Source: Phoronis australis (Eukaryota; Phoronida; Phoronidae). Taken from it: a DNA stretch of 64,000 nucleotides. The DNA is taken from assembly GCA_002633005.1 (NCBI GenBank), contig NMRA01000001.1:4021390-4085389 (forward strand). Reading direction: 5' to 3'. A program made the position numbers and the translations under genes. Shown one piece after another: positions 8,621 to 21,075 of this stretch. The notes beneath the pieces were generated by a model. The model ran no database searches, had not been told where the DNA came from, and worked only from the letters and a program-made list of their open reading frames with translations. Positions within the stretch are counted from its first letter, which is position 1, and each line of letters begins with the position of its first letter.

Positions 8621-11322
8621 CTGCGAATAAAAACAAGCAACAGTCAGGATTGGCCTAATATGATAACTCTCAATTTACAAAGAGAGTATAGTATGCCTTC
8701 TCCCTTTTTTTAAGGTGATGTATATTGAATGAAGAATACACAGAACATACAAAGAAATAATGACAAACCCAGAAATCGTATCTGGGTTGTAGTGTGCCTT
8801 CTCCCTTATCGCCTTTCTTTCGTTTCACAGAAACCCACCAGCCCTGCAGGCAGGGATTGGAGTATCACTGGCCTGTATAGAGTGTTACGAGGTGGGATCC
8901 AGCCAGAATTTCCCAAGAAGGAGCCCTCGTGAAACGACATGCTGGCGCCAGGCTTTGTTTTTGGTTATACCCCGAGGTGTGCCCGTCGTTCTCCCTATAT
9001 CTGCCAAAGAAATCCTGGAAGAATTGCAAACCAGACTGCTGGTATAATTTACATGTCAGCCAAGGTGAATGTTTGAGAAGAGGATGCCAGATACCACAGC
9101 ACTGACAACATTAATACAATGAAGCCATGCACCTTAGAGTCATTACAAGCCAAGCTCTGGAGCCACAACCAACTTTCCTCACAAGCCTATCATGAGCCTG
9201 GTTGAAGGCAATAACGAGGTGAAAGGTATTAGCAAGCCTAGAGAGTAATTCTTATCTGAACAAGGATTGTGATGAGGCCGATTAAAAAATGGCAAGTGGC
9301 TGAAATCAAACGTCATTCTTTGACTGGGTTTATTGCATTGTTATGTTAACTGATCACTGCACTGAAGATCAGTTATCTTGTATAAGTATTTAGGTATTAA
9401 TGGTAATCTTATAAGGCTTTACATTTTTAACGTATTTTTAGACATTTAGCTAATGCCCTGATGAGTCAATAAGGTCTTACATAACTTTAAGATGCGGCCA
9501 CTCAGAGCACGTACCTGTGTGGAAGTGAGTCATTGCATTGATGATCTCAAGACCGTCCAACAAATTGTTGTCGTCTGAATCGTGCACCTTGAAATAATGA
9601 AACTGCACCTCTTCATCAGTCATCTCACTCTCTTTTTTGTCCATAACACCGTCATAATGCTCCATGATATGGCTGGAAACAAAGAACCAATCAGAAGCAT
9701 NATCCAGCCAGAATTTCCCAAGAAGGAGCCCTCGTGAAACGACATGCTGGCGCCAGGCTTTGTTTTTGGTTATACCCCGAGGTGTGCCCGTCGTTCTCCC
9801 TATATCTGCCAAAGAAATCCTGGAAGAATTGCAAACCAGACTGCTGGTATAATTTACATGTCAGCCAAGGTGAATGTTTGAGAAGAGCATGCCAGATACC
9901 ACAGCGCTGACAACATTAATACAATGAAGCCATGCACCATAGAGTCATTACAAGCCAAGCTCTGGAGCCACAACCAACTTTCCTCACAAGCCCATCGTGA
10001 GCCTGGTTGAAAGCAATAACAAGGTAAAAGGTATTAGCAAGCCTAGAGAGTAATTCTTATCTGAACAAGGATTGTGATGAGGCCGATTAAAAAAATGGCA
10101 AGTGGCTGAAATCAAAAGTCATTCTTTGACTGGGTTTATTGCATTGTTAGGTTAACTGATCACTTTATTGAAGATCAATTATCTTGAATACGTTTTTGGT
10201 ATTACTGGTAATCTTATAAAGCTTTACATTTTTAACGTATTTTTAGACATTTAGTTAACGCCTTGATGAGTCAATAAGGTCTTACATAACTTTAAGATGC
10301 GGCCACTCAGAGCACGTACCTGTGTGGAAGTGAGTCATTGCATTGATGATCTCAAGACCGTCCAACAAATTGTTGTCGTCTGAATCGTGCACCTTGAAAT
10401 AATGAAACTGTACCTCTTCATCAGTCATCTCACTCTCTTTTTTGTCCATAACACCGTCATAATGCTCCATGATATGGCTGGAAACAAAGAACCAATCAGA
10501 AGCATTAACGGTGAAAGAAAGGACGAATCAGGTGGTTGGAACGGTGAGCAGAGGAACAGTCACAAGGACAGACAGGAATTCAAGCACAACAGGTGGCTAA
10601 GAGGTCGTCGCCAGGTGAAAAAAATCGATGAACATGCACGTAAATTGGCACTTTCATTGTAAATTCTGGCGAGCACGTATTTATCTTTTTTTCTTGTTCA
10701 GACAGACATGTGAAGGAAGGCAAAAAGAGCAGCCAGAGATATGAGTGAAGAACTGAATGAAAAATGATAGTAGGGAAAATAGTAGTGAAAAATGAAAACG
10801 AGTCTTGAGTTGTGGGAGTTTTTAGTTGACAGATCTTGTGCCATGTATTGTGATGTGAAGTGAATATTGTGTTATGATAATTTGCTTTCTGAATAGAGGA
10901 TACACCTGTCCTCTGGCTATGACCAGTAAGTCAACTAAGATTAGAGACAACATCGATGGAGGTTGTGTGTACTGAAACAAAAACATGTTTAAAAGAAAAT
11001 TTGTAATTTTTAAGTAAAAATACTCTAAACATAAGAGTGGGTACTGTAGTACATATAAAAAGATCAATAAGCAGTTATAAGACTGTAATGATGATATGTA
11101 TCATCATTCATTCCCTAATGGTTTAAATTTACACACTGCTACGCACCCTCTGTCTCCTACAATACTGGGATCTTTGAGTCTGTTGACATGCAAAGGATCA
11201 GGTTCAGGGATCTTTTCGGAGATGTCTGGGAATGAGTTGTGTGGATTCTCGTGCGCAAAGCATGAAGTGATGAGTATCCCAAGGGCATAAATGGCTGCCG
11301 GTAAGGCAACCTCTGTGGCCAT
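8469..11322 (-). CDS. MCFD2: MCFD2-like EF-hand cargo-receptor subunit (whole coding gene)
   Basis: Joining 11322-11147, 10477-10320 and 8620-8469 gives an uninterrupted 161-residue protein (human MCFD2 is 146). It starts with a hydrophobic signal peptide (residues 1-23, MATEVALPAAIYALGILIT..), then an acidic linker, the diagnostic HIMEHYDGV segment, and two canonical EF-hand loops: DSDDNNLLDGLE (about 90-101) and DLDKDGYISYSE (about 141-152), each with acidic residues at loop positions 1, 3, 9 or equivalent and Glu at 12. MCFD2 is a luminal calcium-binding protein that pairs with the lectin LMAN1/ERGIC-53 to carry selected glycoproteins from ER to Golgi. All junctions are GT-AG with matching phases (2, then 1). 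The middle exon also exists at 9672-9515 in a gap-associated duplicate; including both copies would break the phase, so only one is used. Confidence 0.93.
8897..9700. repeat. 804-bp direct duplicate, copy 1 (gap-associated)
   Basis: Nearly identical to 9702-10505, with the N at 9701 between the two. It differs by scattered substitutions and small indels, for example around 9,300-9,440. It contains one copy of the MCFD2-like exon 2. Confidence 0.88.
9515..9672 (-). CDS. MCFD2: MCFD2-like exon 2, duplicate copy
   Basis: Same 158-base exon as 10320-10477, with the same acceptor (TTTGTTTCCAG) and donor (CAG|GTACGT). The translation is identical. Splicing both copies in series would be out of phase (entry phase 2, exit phase 1), so it cannot be a simple tandem coding exon. 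It is probably an assembly duplicate, or else a mutually exclusive exon. Confidence 0.6.
9701..9701. other. One-base assembly gap
   Basis: Single N at the exact junction between the two 804-bp copies. Confidence 0.95.
9702..10505. repeat. 804-bp direct duplicate, copy 2 (gap-associated)
   Basis: Second copy of 8897-9700; beyond 10505 the sequence becomes unique and leads toward exon 1 of the MCFD2-like gene. Confidence 0.88.
10320..10477 (-). CDS. MCFD2: MCFD2-like exon 2 (first EF-hand)
   Basis: 158 bases: one base completing the split codon from exon 1 (GG+C, Gly), 52 codons starting HIMEHYDGVMDKKE, and one base passed to exon 3. It contains EF-hand loop DSDDNNLLDGLE, matching the family consensus, and the FHYFKVHD segment. 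Confidence 0.92.
11147..11322 (-). CDS. MCFD2: MCFD2-like exon 1 (signal peptide)
   Basis: The start ATG is at 11322-11320; an acceptor (GTTTCAG) ends at 11334, leaving 11 bases of 5' leader in this exon. It encodes a signal peptide and the linker ending LKDPSIVGDR. The donor is GAGG|GTGCGT (intron from 11146), chosen because it is the only nearby GT that gives the phase needed by exon 2. Confidence 0.85.
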
Positions 11323-11333
11323 TGTGAAGATGT

Positions 11334-13046
11334 CTGAAACATTACAAGAAACATGGTCAACAATTAAACAAATAATTTGCTTTGAGGCCAAGAAATATTG
11401 CATAAATAAACTTTTTAGTGGAGTCCTAAAACTAAGCAAAATAAAATTACTAACTCAAATTATCCACTGAAGTTTCAGGACGGTGGTAAACACAAAAAAT
11501 GACATTCTAGATAAAGTGCCTCAGCACCACTTGTACTGAACACGGACAATAAATTGACCCTTGAAAATAAAGTCGGAAATCATGAAACTCGTCAATGTCA
11601 CTAGTCAAAGACAAGAAGCAGTCTTGAACAATACATGGTAGGCTTGAGTATATGCAGAATGTCATCTGTATCCATCACTCCTATTATTACCAGCCATGCA
11701 CACACTATACGTATACAAACATCAGATGATCTCAATTTAGAACTTAATCATCCATATGAAAAATGACATTGAGCAGATGACTGGTGTTTGTGAGATAAAG
11801 GTTGCATATTACAAGTACAATTAAGTTTCTGTGGATGTTTCTGTGATACATAAGCATGATTCAGGATCATGTGTACGGTTGCATAAAAAGCCTCTTCATT
11901 TTGACATCGTTAACAAGAAGTAAACAAGTCTTGTCTACGATTAAATATGAACCATCTACTTAAAACTGCTCTGTATAATTTGAACTTGCAGTTTTTGCAC
12001 TACAGTTTTTTGTGCCAGTGAAAGTGCTACCGTACTAACAGTAATTGGGTGCTAGCGAAAACAAAAGTTCTTAAAGAATATGAGAACAGGGTAATAGTGA
12101 GTAACATTAAAAGCAATATGATCACCCCGGCAACCGCTAAGAGGCAATGTTCCTCCTCTAGTCCTCTGCGAATGCTCAAATATATTATGACGAGAGGTTT
12201 TACCTTTTATTTTAAGGCAGTGTTCATGCTTTGGAAATTAAGCTCAACTTTGTTCTGAGGAAACAGCTCAATGGCAAAAGTACGAATATGTACAAATACG
12301 ACAGAAAACAATACGAATTTTATACACAAGACAACATGAACAATCGAATTCAAAGCTATATTTCCCTAGGGCACTGGTTGGATATAGGGGTCCCTGATTG
12401 TGAGAACCAGTTTCATCCACTGAGTAACGGGCCCATTATTCAGTGATTGCCTGGTTCTCAAAATCTGGGACTGTTATATCATATCCACCCAGTGCCTGTC
12501 CATAGTATTTAGCTGCCAAAACCCAAAGCTGCTGAACGTTGCATCAAAGTTGGACAGTTTGTTGCTAGCTCTACATAGGCATTTTCACAGCCAAAGGAAC
12601 ATAAGTATGAACAGTATGTAAGGACATGTGCCTTGGTAGACATCAAATTTTGAGTAAAATAAACTGTGACTGGAATGAGAATACAACCAGTGCATGTTAA
12701 TAATGACTAGAGCCAGTGGGTTAGTGACAGTGAACATGGCAAAAGCCACCAGCTAGATGCACCGGAGTCGTACTGCAAAGATTAACCTGGTTGACCATAG
12801 GCATTGGCAAAGAGACAAATCACCAGAACTCGCTCAATCGATAGCGAAGACAGAGGTTCGAACTGAAGCCGTGTGACAAAAGTAAGAATCATAGCAAAAA
12901 CAAGGGCAGATTTCAAAATAATACACCCTCAACACCACCCTGGAAACTTGATACAGCGTGTGAATTGTCATTAATAGTGGAGTACGTTTATTCACGACCA
13001 CAGAGACCATTTTACGAAAACATATTGCACACAAGACGCCACGTAC
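11334..13046. other. Probable 5' intron of the MCFD2-like gene
   Basis: Between the acceptor at 11334 and a candidate donor at 13046. It contains a 130-bp foldback element (12368-12497). No other exon was seen. Confidence 0.4.
12368..12497. mobile_element. 130-bp foldback element with AACCAGT core
   Basis: The outer ends AGGGCACTGGTTGGATAT (from 12368) and the complement of ATATCCACCCAGTGCCT (to 12497) are inverted. A second, inner inverted pair GAGAACCAG / CTGGTTCTC lies within. Related inner cores occur at about 4,690 and 29,961. It is probably a non-autonomous hairpin transposon. Confidence 0.6.
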
Positions 13047-13150
13047 CTAAAACCGGAAGAAAAAGAATTTTTACTGATGAAAACCACAAAAGCCAAACAC
13101 TACACTAGCGCCTCTGACGGGGATCCGCAAACGTGACCCAGCCGCTCAAT
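13047..13150 (-). promoter_or_regulatory. Candidate noncoding first exon and promoter of the MCFD2-like gene
   Basis: On the minus strand an AG|GTACGT donor ends a possible exon at 13047. It is preceded by a CTTCCGGTTTT segment (an ETS-type CCGGAAG site at about 13053-13059 on the plus strand), common at housekeeping promoters. The start site is not visible. This rests on splice-site and motif matching only. Confidence 0.35.
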
Positions 13151-16100
13151 AAGTTACACTCGCGACATTTAGGAAGCTGGCCGGGGAGGTATGCCATATG
13201 CATATGTGACTTTTTTATTTAAAAACTGATTACATACTCGCTCTTCCAGGCGTCGTCCTCCTTGAAAGGAAAACATGTCAGTGTCAAGTCTCCAACAACT
13301 CACATACATATGACACGAAAAATGATGCGCTCATGTGAAACCGATCATTGCTCATTTAACGCCGAGTATTGACGGATCGAGAGATTCATGCAATATGAAA
13401 ATAATAAAATTAAACCTTGAGCTCATATTGCATGTTTGAGACAGCTCAACTCAGTTCAATTTTATCCCCCGAGTAGTCTAACCTCGTCGGACGGGATCAC
13501 ACCACGTCGCAAGCATAAAAAGTTATTGACCTCTGGGTCGCGTTGTGCAGCGATGCCAAACCGATCGCTCCACGATAAATATAGTCCACTATTAAAATAT
13601 TGCCAATATTTTAAAAACATTGCAACATTTCTGAGCATCTATCCAAGATTTTCTCAACGTACATCTTGCCCGCATTTTCAGTCCAGTCTTGCCAGGTTTC
13701 ATCTCAACTTGAGTTCTAAAAATCTTGCCTCCGGCAGTTGACGGAGATGCAACTTGGAGCGCCAGCCGGCCCAGGGGCTAAACCCTGACCATGACGCGTG
13801 GTGTCTATAACCGATTGATCCTCACCTCGGTGACGGAGCTTGGCGATTTTAGGGCGGATTTGTAATTTGTTTGAGACATTGAACTTAGTAGGATGTCATC
13901 ATTGCTTTCGGTGTAGTATATAAAAGGCTGCTGAGATGATTCATCAAGTCGTTTGTCGGCGGAAATCCATATAGTCCTACTAGGCAACACGTAGCCCCTC
14001 GGCTGGCTTATACAGGGGCTACAAAACTTACTATCGGTCTCGACCTATACATCCCGTGTATTCCATTAACGCGGAGCGCCGGACAGGCCCAATCATCCGC
14101 TAGATCCGACTACTGAGCACCCTATAACTGAGAGGGTCTCACCCCAGCGATCCTTTCTGGTTTTACTCGTATCCTCGATGAAGCATATCAACGGGAATTA
14201 AGATGACTTTGGTAAAGAATAACAAAAATCCTTTCTTTTGGTCGCCGTTAACCGTGAGTTTGTTCCCCGGCGCGCATGATAACTTCAAAGTCACATTAGT
14301 TAGGCAAGGACATGCTCGCGACTGAATGAAGAGCGCGACCTATAAGCGTGACACTTGCAAAAAGTAGCATGAGATGGATATCCGGTGACATTTGTAAAGA
14401 TTTGTGTCCCTTGGACTTTTTGTTCGTCAACACTCTATAGGCGTGATTTCGCGTAACTTCAAAATGGCATCCAGCTGAGTGAAGCTCGAGCGAAGTCGCG
14501 ACACATTTTCATGGTTCAAATTATGTTCACTAAATTGTCCCCTGAGCCATGGTATGTGTTAATTATAACTCAAAAGTGTATATATACATGCGTCATTCAA
14601 TGTTATTCGCTGTATTTTGAGATGAGTAACTTTTCCTGGGGGTGTACTATTGACGGCCTAGTGATGCTCTGTTGCATCTTACCGTGGTCGATGAGCAAAC
14701 TAGAGACGAAACAATTACTTTACAAAAATTATCCCGTTTGATTTCAACTCAAGACCGGTTTCCAAATCGAGGTTAAATCCAAATATTCATTCCATTGCAA
14801 AGCGTTCATGGGTTCAGTTTGCTCGCCCCCTACATCACAACTCGGACGGGTGCCACTTATTTACCAAGCCACCTTTGCCCCTTCAGCTGGCTAAAAACGA
14901 AAGTTGTATTAAGCCTATTACTCAGTTAGTTTCGCAAAATTCCTTAGAAGTTATTTACGTTGCCAACAAGAACAACAAAACAATCTGTGACTCAAGAAAA
15001 CTCTTCAGAGTTTGAGTATTGGGGTTGGATGGCCGCATTGTCCATTTTGACTTTAACTTGTAACCGAATCCAGCTGTGGCGTGATACGTTAATGAATCAA
15101 GAGACTACTTTTATGAGAGTAAAAGGCCCAAAATCGTTTCACTTTGAGCCAGCTAAACAAAGGTGAAATACAGCTTTAAACCAAGTGGAACTACTGTAGT
15201 GTGAACAACAGCCCCAAGGAACCGAAACCAGGCTATCACCAGTGTTTTATTGTCGTGTCAAAAAGTCACGGTAATTGCTCGGTTCTGCTCCACACAATAC
15301 GGCGCACTTGTATAGACCATCATCCCTGATGAGCAAGCTTGACGACAACGATTCTTGTAAATACATAGTGACGAACATACAAGGAGTTTGTTTACATTTA
15401 CACGACCTTGGTGTTATTGGGTATACATGACAAAAATTTATATCATAGGGATTAAACACTCGGATGCAAACAGCATTATGTAAACGGGGATCATAAGTAA
15501 AATTCTTCAACTTCTTATTTTGCACCCGTAATGGGCGCACTTCTCACAGAGCCCGAGGAAAGACGGTATGTCACAACATTAAAAGTCGACTCCTACGCGG
15601 CCACTTGAATTGTATCCAATCTTCTTAATAGATGGCGCAGTTATATCTCACTCCGACCGCGAGTCACTTGCCCGAGTGTCGTGTTTTTATCAAAAAGGCG
15701 CGAATGCGACTGCATGATGAATGTTATTTGTGTACTGCATGAGGCCATCTATCAGACCGCCTTCCATAAAATAAGCTAACTTCATTTGCTGTAACAAAAC
15801 AGGTCTTACGTTATTCAGATTGGAGCGATTCAGATCTGATTGTAGTCTCGAACATTTCCGAACTGTCCGTTCCCTAACCATAAATCATGCCGCATCTGAG
15901 CCAGGGACAAATTGATCAATTTTATTACAGCAACCTAGTCCGGGTCTACCGGTGGAGATTTTTGCGGAAAAAGCCCCACAACCAGAACCGTTGAAAAAAT
16001 CATCTTGATGGTTGCTTTTTCAGGGCCGTTTAGTTGCATGCCTGGTGCATGTGAAAAATGTAGGCAGAAAGTCAAGAAATAAGTGGCAATCGTTGAGCTC

Positions 16101-17444
16101 CTCCTCTTGGAGAAGATCCTTTTAAACGGTGAATTAGTACGCCATTTAGACAGCAGAATAAGAGATGATGACATCACCAACTGCCTCCCGTCAGAAGGTT
16201 CACTTAAAAATTCCTTCTGTCAAGAACTGTTGATTCGTGCCACTCACCGCTATAAAATTGGTCCCTCATCTTGTTCCTTACTCAGATTATAGTGATTTCC
16301 CGGTTTTGGAAGAAACTGCACCTGAACCCGTAATTGTTTTGGATCGAACCCTACGGTTGCTTGTAATAGCGGCACTTAGTTTCAGTCGCCAATGCAACAG
16401 GCCGTCAAGATAATTCCAGGAGATTTATTGTGACCTATTTGAATTCTAACTTAGGATAAAAACACGATGACGATATGTTGGAAAGTCACTAACTGCCACT
16501 TGAGAATTTTTTCTTATAATTGTCACCAGAAAATATGGCTTATATCGAGCTGTACGTGTATGTGTTCAGTGTGGAATTTTTGATTGCTTGATGAATATCT
16601 TATGAACATTTATAATACGGTGAACCAACACTATTTGATGGGAAAAAGTAGTAAAAAAACTAGTCACACCATGACCAATTTAGGGAGTGCAGTTTCACGA
16701 ACTATCAGAATCATGGGTTCGTTTGAAGGACCGTTATGAAGCGTTCAGCTGAATCGCAAAAGTAAAAAAAATATTTGAGTATGAATTCGAAATGTTTAGT
16801 AAATTTCTGCAACAGTGTGATCCACTGCCTGAAAGCGGTCTTGAAGAGTTCTGTAAAAGGGTCGTTCTTTTTTATCACTTTACCTAATATTTGTATAATG
16901 AAACAAGTTGTCCAAATTTTCCACTCAATTTCTGAAACGTTGAATCACATATTTTGAGACTTTTGTTTTTCAACCACTTTTCTCACAGGAAGACAAAAAT
17001 TCCGAAGATATTTATTCAATTGTCAGGAATTTCATACATAAGCAAATAATGTTCATTCGCTCACTTAGTTCTTGGAAAAGGAACGAAAAACAGAAACTAC
17101 TCTTATTAGTTTATATACAATTTCACACACAAGACAAAACGACAATTGATATCACCATGGTTCCCCTTCAGAAAGCTGGTTCCCTTAAAATAAATAATGT
17201 TCAAAACATAAATAGAGCCGGAGTCGCAGTACATTTCACTGCTCCCTGCCTGCATGGAAGGGCTCCCTGAACAAACGATATGTTCATAGGTATTCTACTT
17301 CTTTGAGTTATTGTTTGAGCCCCATTTTAAAAACTATTACAATCTGTTAATTACATTTTTCCAACAACAACGTATTTCAATTAGATTCCTGTTGGGAGCC
17401 CGAGGACATTGCACTCCCCCACCTATTGCACTCCCCCCCCCCCC
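13151..17444. other. Gene-poor stretch
   Basis: Several ORFs of 60-100 codons occur but none has splice signals, composition or similarity I can support. A C-homopolymer borders the gap at 17,435-17,444. I see nothing else definable. Confidence 0.5.
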
Positions 17445-17965
17445 NNNNNNNNNNNNNNNNNNNNNNNNNNNNNNNNNNNNNNNNNNNNNNNNNNNNNNNN
17501 NNNNNNNNNNNNNNNNNNNNNNNNNNNNNNNNNNNNNNNNNNNNNNNNNNNNNNNNNNNNNNNNNNNNNNNNNNNNNNNNNNNNNNNNNNNNNNNNNNNN
17601 NNNNNNNNNNNNNNNNNNNNNNNNNNNNNNNNNNNNNNNNNNNNNNNNNNNNNNNNNNNNNNNNNNNNNNNNNNNNNNNNNNNNNNNNNNNNNNNNNNNN
17701 NNNNNNNNNNNNNNNNNNNNNNNNNNNNNNNNNNNNNNNNNNNNNNNNNNNNNNNNNNNNNNNNNNNNNNNNNNNNNNNNNNNNNNNNNNNNNNNNNNNN
17801 NNNNNNNNNNNNNNNNNNNNNNNNNNNNNNNNNNNNNNNNNNNNNNNNNNNNNNNNNNNNNNNNNNNNNNNNNNNNNNNNNNNNNNNNNNNNNNNNNNNN
17901 NNNNNNNNNNNNNNNNNNNNNNNNNNNNNNNNNNNNNNNNNNNNNNNNNNNNNNNNNNNNNNNNN
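17445..17965. other. Assembly gap of 521 N
   Basis: A run of N preceded by CACTC-rich and poly-C sequence, a typical stall point. Unlike the short gaps, I did not detect duplicated flanks. Confidence 0.98.
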
Positions 17966-18998
17966 GAAATATTTTTGCGGCGACCCGTGGTCGTGTTCAC
18001 TTTGTGCATCCACTATAGCGTTGTCGTCACACGTTCTTACAAAATCCAAACAACCCATAGAGCTAAAACGGTACCAACACTATGCTTTTGTAGCATTTGT
18101 TTACAAACTTGACTGAGAGAAAACAACCATTCATCAAAATGCCATCGTAAAAAATACAATATTTTTGTCACGTAGCAAATTATTCAAAACGATGATCTAA
18201 GCAAAATTCCGTAGGAAGTTAAAATATACAAATATGCTCAGAACACTTAAGAATCATTGTTAGTTACAGAAATTTCAAGTCACAGCGTCAGTAAACAATC
18301 TTGGCAAGATTATGGAGAATAACCGAGATGAGGCAGAAAGTTGACTGAGAACTCCTGACGATGAAGATGTGATGAGAGAACCCGTGGGCGGAGACCAAAA
18401 AGTCCAATTGGAAACGTATAAAAGAACAGTGAAAGTTCTAACGAGCAACTGTGCAAAAACATGATGAAGGACCTTAAAACCTGTTGTGTTAGTGGGTTCT
18501 AGAGTTCTGGGAACAATAGAAACAGGTACAGACGGGCACGTAAAACACATTGCAACGTACCAGTGGTTCCCAGCCAAAAACAAGAACGGCGAGAATCTTG
18601 ACTTTCTTGTTTTGTTCGATGGCAAAGCACTCGTCTTGCTCACTGGATATCGGGCCTCAAATGACGTGCTTCAGGAGCCCTTGCACTCTGTGAAGTGGTC
18701 TTGGCACCTGCGGTAGTTGGTCCACCAATCGATAGTTATGGTCATCATGAGCTCGACAACAACTTTTGAGTGAAAACGTTATACTGAGAACCAAAGAGCT
18801 TAACAAGATCAGACTTACCTGTCAATAAACTTTTTCTTTTTGATGTTCTTTGATTCGTTACTATTACAAGTAAGTTAAACTGAATATAACCAATGCAATT
18901 TATTTGGTCACATGTTAAAAATCGTCTGTTGACAGCCATGTTTTTTACGGCCAAAGTCACAACCGTTTTCGTTAGGTGACAATAGTTTGCATATTTAG
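17966..18998. other. Unassigned stretch after the gap
   Basis: An ORF of about 75 codons on the plus strand near 18,486-18,716 (segments TYQWFPAKNKNGENLDFLVLF) has some protein-like character but no recognised domain and no clear splice sites. Nothing else is supported. Confidence 0.35.
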
Positions 18999-19255
18999 CA
19001 TGCGCGCATCCAGGGGTGCTCGGGGAGCTCGAAAGAGCCCCCCCCCCAATTTGGCGAAGTGGGCAAAAGGGACCGCCCCAGAGACACAAAGACTCCGAAA
19101 AAGTAGAAAACGAGACAAAAGTCCACTAAAAAGGCAGGAACTAACTAAATTCGGCGAATGCACAACTCATAGCTGTGAACGTACACGTTTTTTAGTACAA
19201 GGTCCACATTCTCAAAAATTCGAGACCCCCATTTTTTAGGTTGGGTGCGCGCATG
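18999..19255 (-). mobile_element. TIR element family M1, best-preserved copy (257 bp)
   Basis: Perfect 10-bp terminal inverted repeats CATGCGCGCA / TGCGCGCATG, flanked by a perfect 5-bp target duplication TTTAG (18994-18998 and 19256-19260). It is in the opposite orientation to 36,478-36,712. The interior carries the family landmarks 'ccaatttggcgaagtg', 'aaaagtccactaaaaaggca' and 'ctcaaaaattcgag'. It encodes nothing; non-autonomous DNA transposon of undetermined superfamily. Confidence 0.88.
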
Positions 19256-19774
19256 TTTAGGTAAAAGTGAAATGCACTGTTGTTTCTGTATTTGTATCCA
19301 ATTTGTTATTCACAAGTAACTGTTCCCATACATTCAGTTTAAAATACTTTATTTTTACCAATCGGATGGGTTGGATCTATTCTGAGACTTCCAATACAAC
19401 AGGGTTAGGTATAAAGATTACGCAAAACTAAAACTTGCATTTCTTCCGTCTGATTTCTTTCTACAAGGGAGCACCTTTCACATACGTAAGTACGCGCGCG
19501 CGCTTTAGAAAATGTATTGGTACAAACCAACGACATTTTGACACGCCACGTGAATTACAATTTCTACTGTCCACATACTAGTAGCATTGAAGTGTGTGTG
19601 ATTCATAGAAGTAGGCTAATAACCACACGGGGTTGGAGGGTATTTGTCGAAAATGTCTAGCTATGCTCATGAATTACCCAGGCAGACGTAATTAATCAAC
19701 ACTGTTGTAAATCTTTACACCGTTGTTCATATTATCCAAATCTTCGGCATTGCCATTAGGGCTGCTATACGACG

Positions 19775-20065
19775 TTGACTCTCAGGGTGGGATCTCCCAT
19801 TTGAAGTGTCAGTAGGGATATACCGCATACTCGGATGGGTATTTTGCACAGTCTCGGGTATAATCGTCCCTGGTGGGTACTTCGCTCTGTCAGGTGTCGT
19901 CTCGGGTGGGTATTTGGTGGACTCAGACGTGTCGTCTCAGTACAAGTGACAACCAGGGGGCATTGATGTCTCAAGTAGGGGTTTCATAACTTAGTATTGT
20001 CTCGGGTACCCGTTTGTCCGGCTACTGCATAGGTATCGCCTTGGTTCGTATTTTGAGTCCGCGGA
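19775..20065. repeat. Degenerate minisatellite, TCGGGTGGGTATTT-like units
   Basis: Variants of a motif like CTCGGGTGGGTATTTGG recur about every 35-45 bases (around 19,782, 19,830, 19,876, 19,904 and 20,001, with decay at the edges). It is likely an old tandem array; boundaries are approximate. Confidence 0.45.
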
Positions 20066-21075
20066 GGCACAACCCTATCTGTTATTTGTTATTGAATACC
20101 CCGAGTTATTACCATCATCTGTATTATTACGCAACGGTTACGAGACAATTCCAAATAACACTTGCCTGCCTCTGATATTGATATCTTTGTTTCTTACCTT
20201 TTATTTGTCAACTTAAGCTTTAGTATAAACAGGTTCTTTAACCAAATGTTAAAAACTATTATATTCCATTTTGCACTAGTGTTTCTAACTTTTAGAAATA
20301 AAAAATATAATTGTTCAATGAAAATTGATGAAAATGAATTCCTCTCGAGTGAATTATTTTTTTAAAGGTTTTGATTTTCTTAATCAAACAGTATTTAACT
20401 ACAACTTGCACTATCACGGTATCTGAGTTCAAACATTCATTAACATAGATAAGGCTCTAGATTGCCAATGGCTGTCTACGAAGCTGGTCTTATACCAAAA
20501 AATCTTGATTTTTCGGACCCGTTATCGCTGACGACGCCAGACATACACTTTCCACGCACTTTAGTCTGCAGATGCCAAAATGCCGTCGGAGAAATCATGA
20601 AAAAGACGCGGACTGGTGTCAATTTCAATTACACTTTCATCTAACATTTAGCGAAAACAAAATTTGGTGAACCACTGCAACGCGACAATTGTCTATTTTC
20701 ACTCAGCGAGCACAGCGCTCACAAATCAGCAAATTTGAGGAACTTTCAAGTTTCGTCAAAAATGAATAGATCTGTAGACGAAATTTGTTATTAAGTTTCT
20801 TATTCAGATTAGAATAGAGCTAATTATCATGTTGTTACGTCAGTTAGTCGGCGTCGATTCAAGGATGGTGGGAAATCTGAAAACCGTGATGTCAGCTCCT
20901 CTGCAGAACTGGGGACGAAATTTTCGTTGTCCGACGGGGTGTATGAAGAATATCCGGAATATTCACGAGCCAAGTGAGTATTATATTCCGTTGAAATTAC
21001 GACTCGACAAGGAAATAGGTCCAATTTGATAGGCAACTTACGTCGTTTCGCTTTCAATCTGTAAGTTCTTTGAAG
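20066..21075. other. Unassigned stretch
   Basis: AT-rich, no supported gene. The reading frames present are short and lack convincing splice context. Confidence 0.4.

Noticed and set aside
17311-18116. Long ORFs of about 210-235 codons on both strands
   Set aside because: They consist almost wholly of the 521-base N gap and have no real content.
18275-18643. 122-codon minus-strand ORF
   Set aside because: No family, no splice sites; the overlapping plus-strand frame looks equally protein-like, so neither could be chosen.
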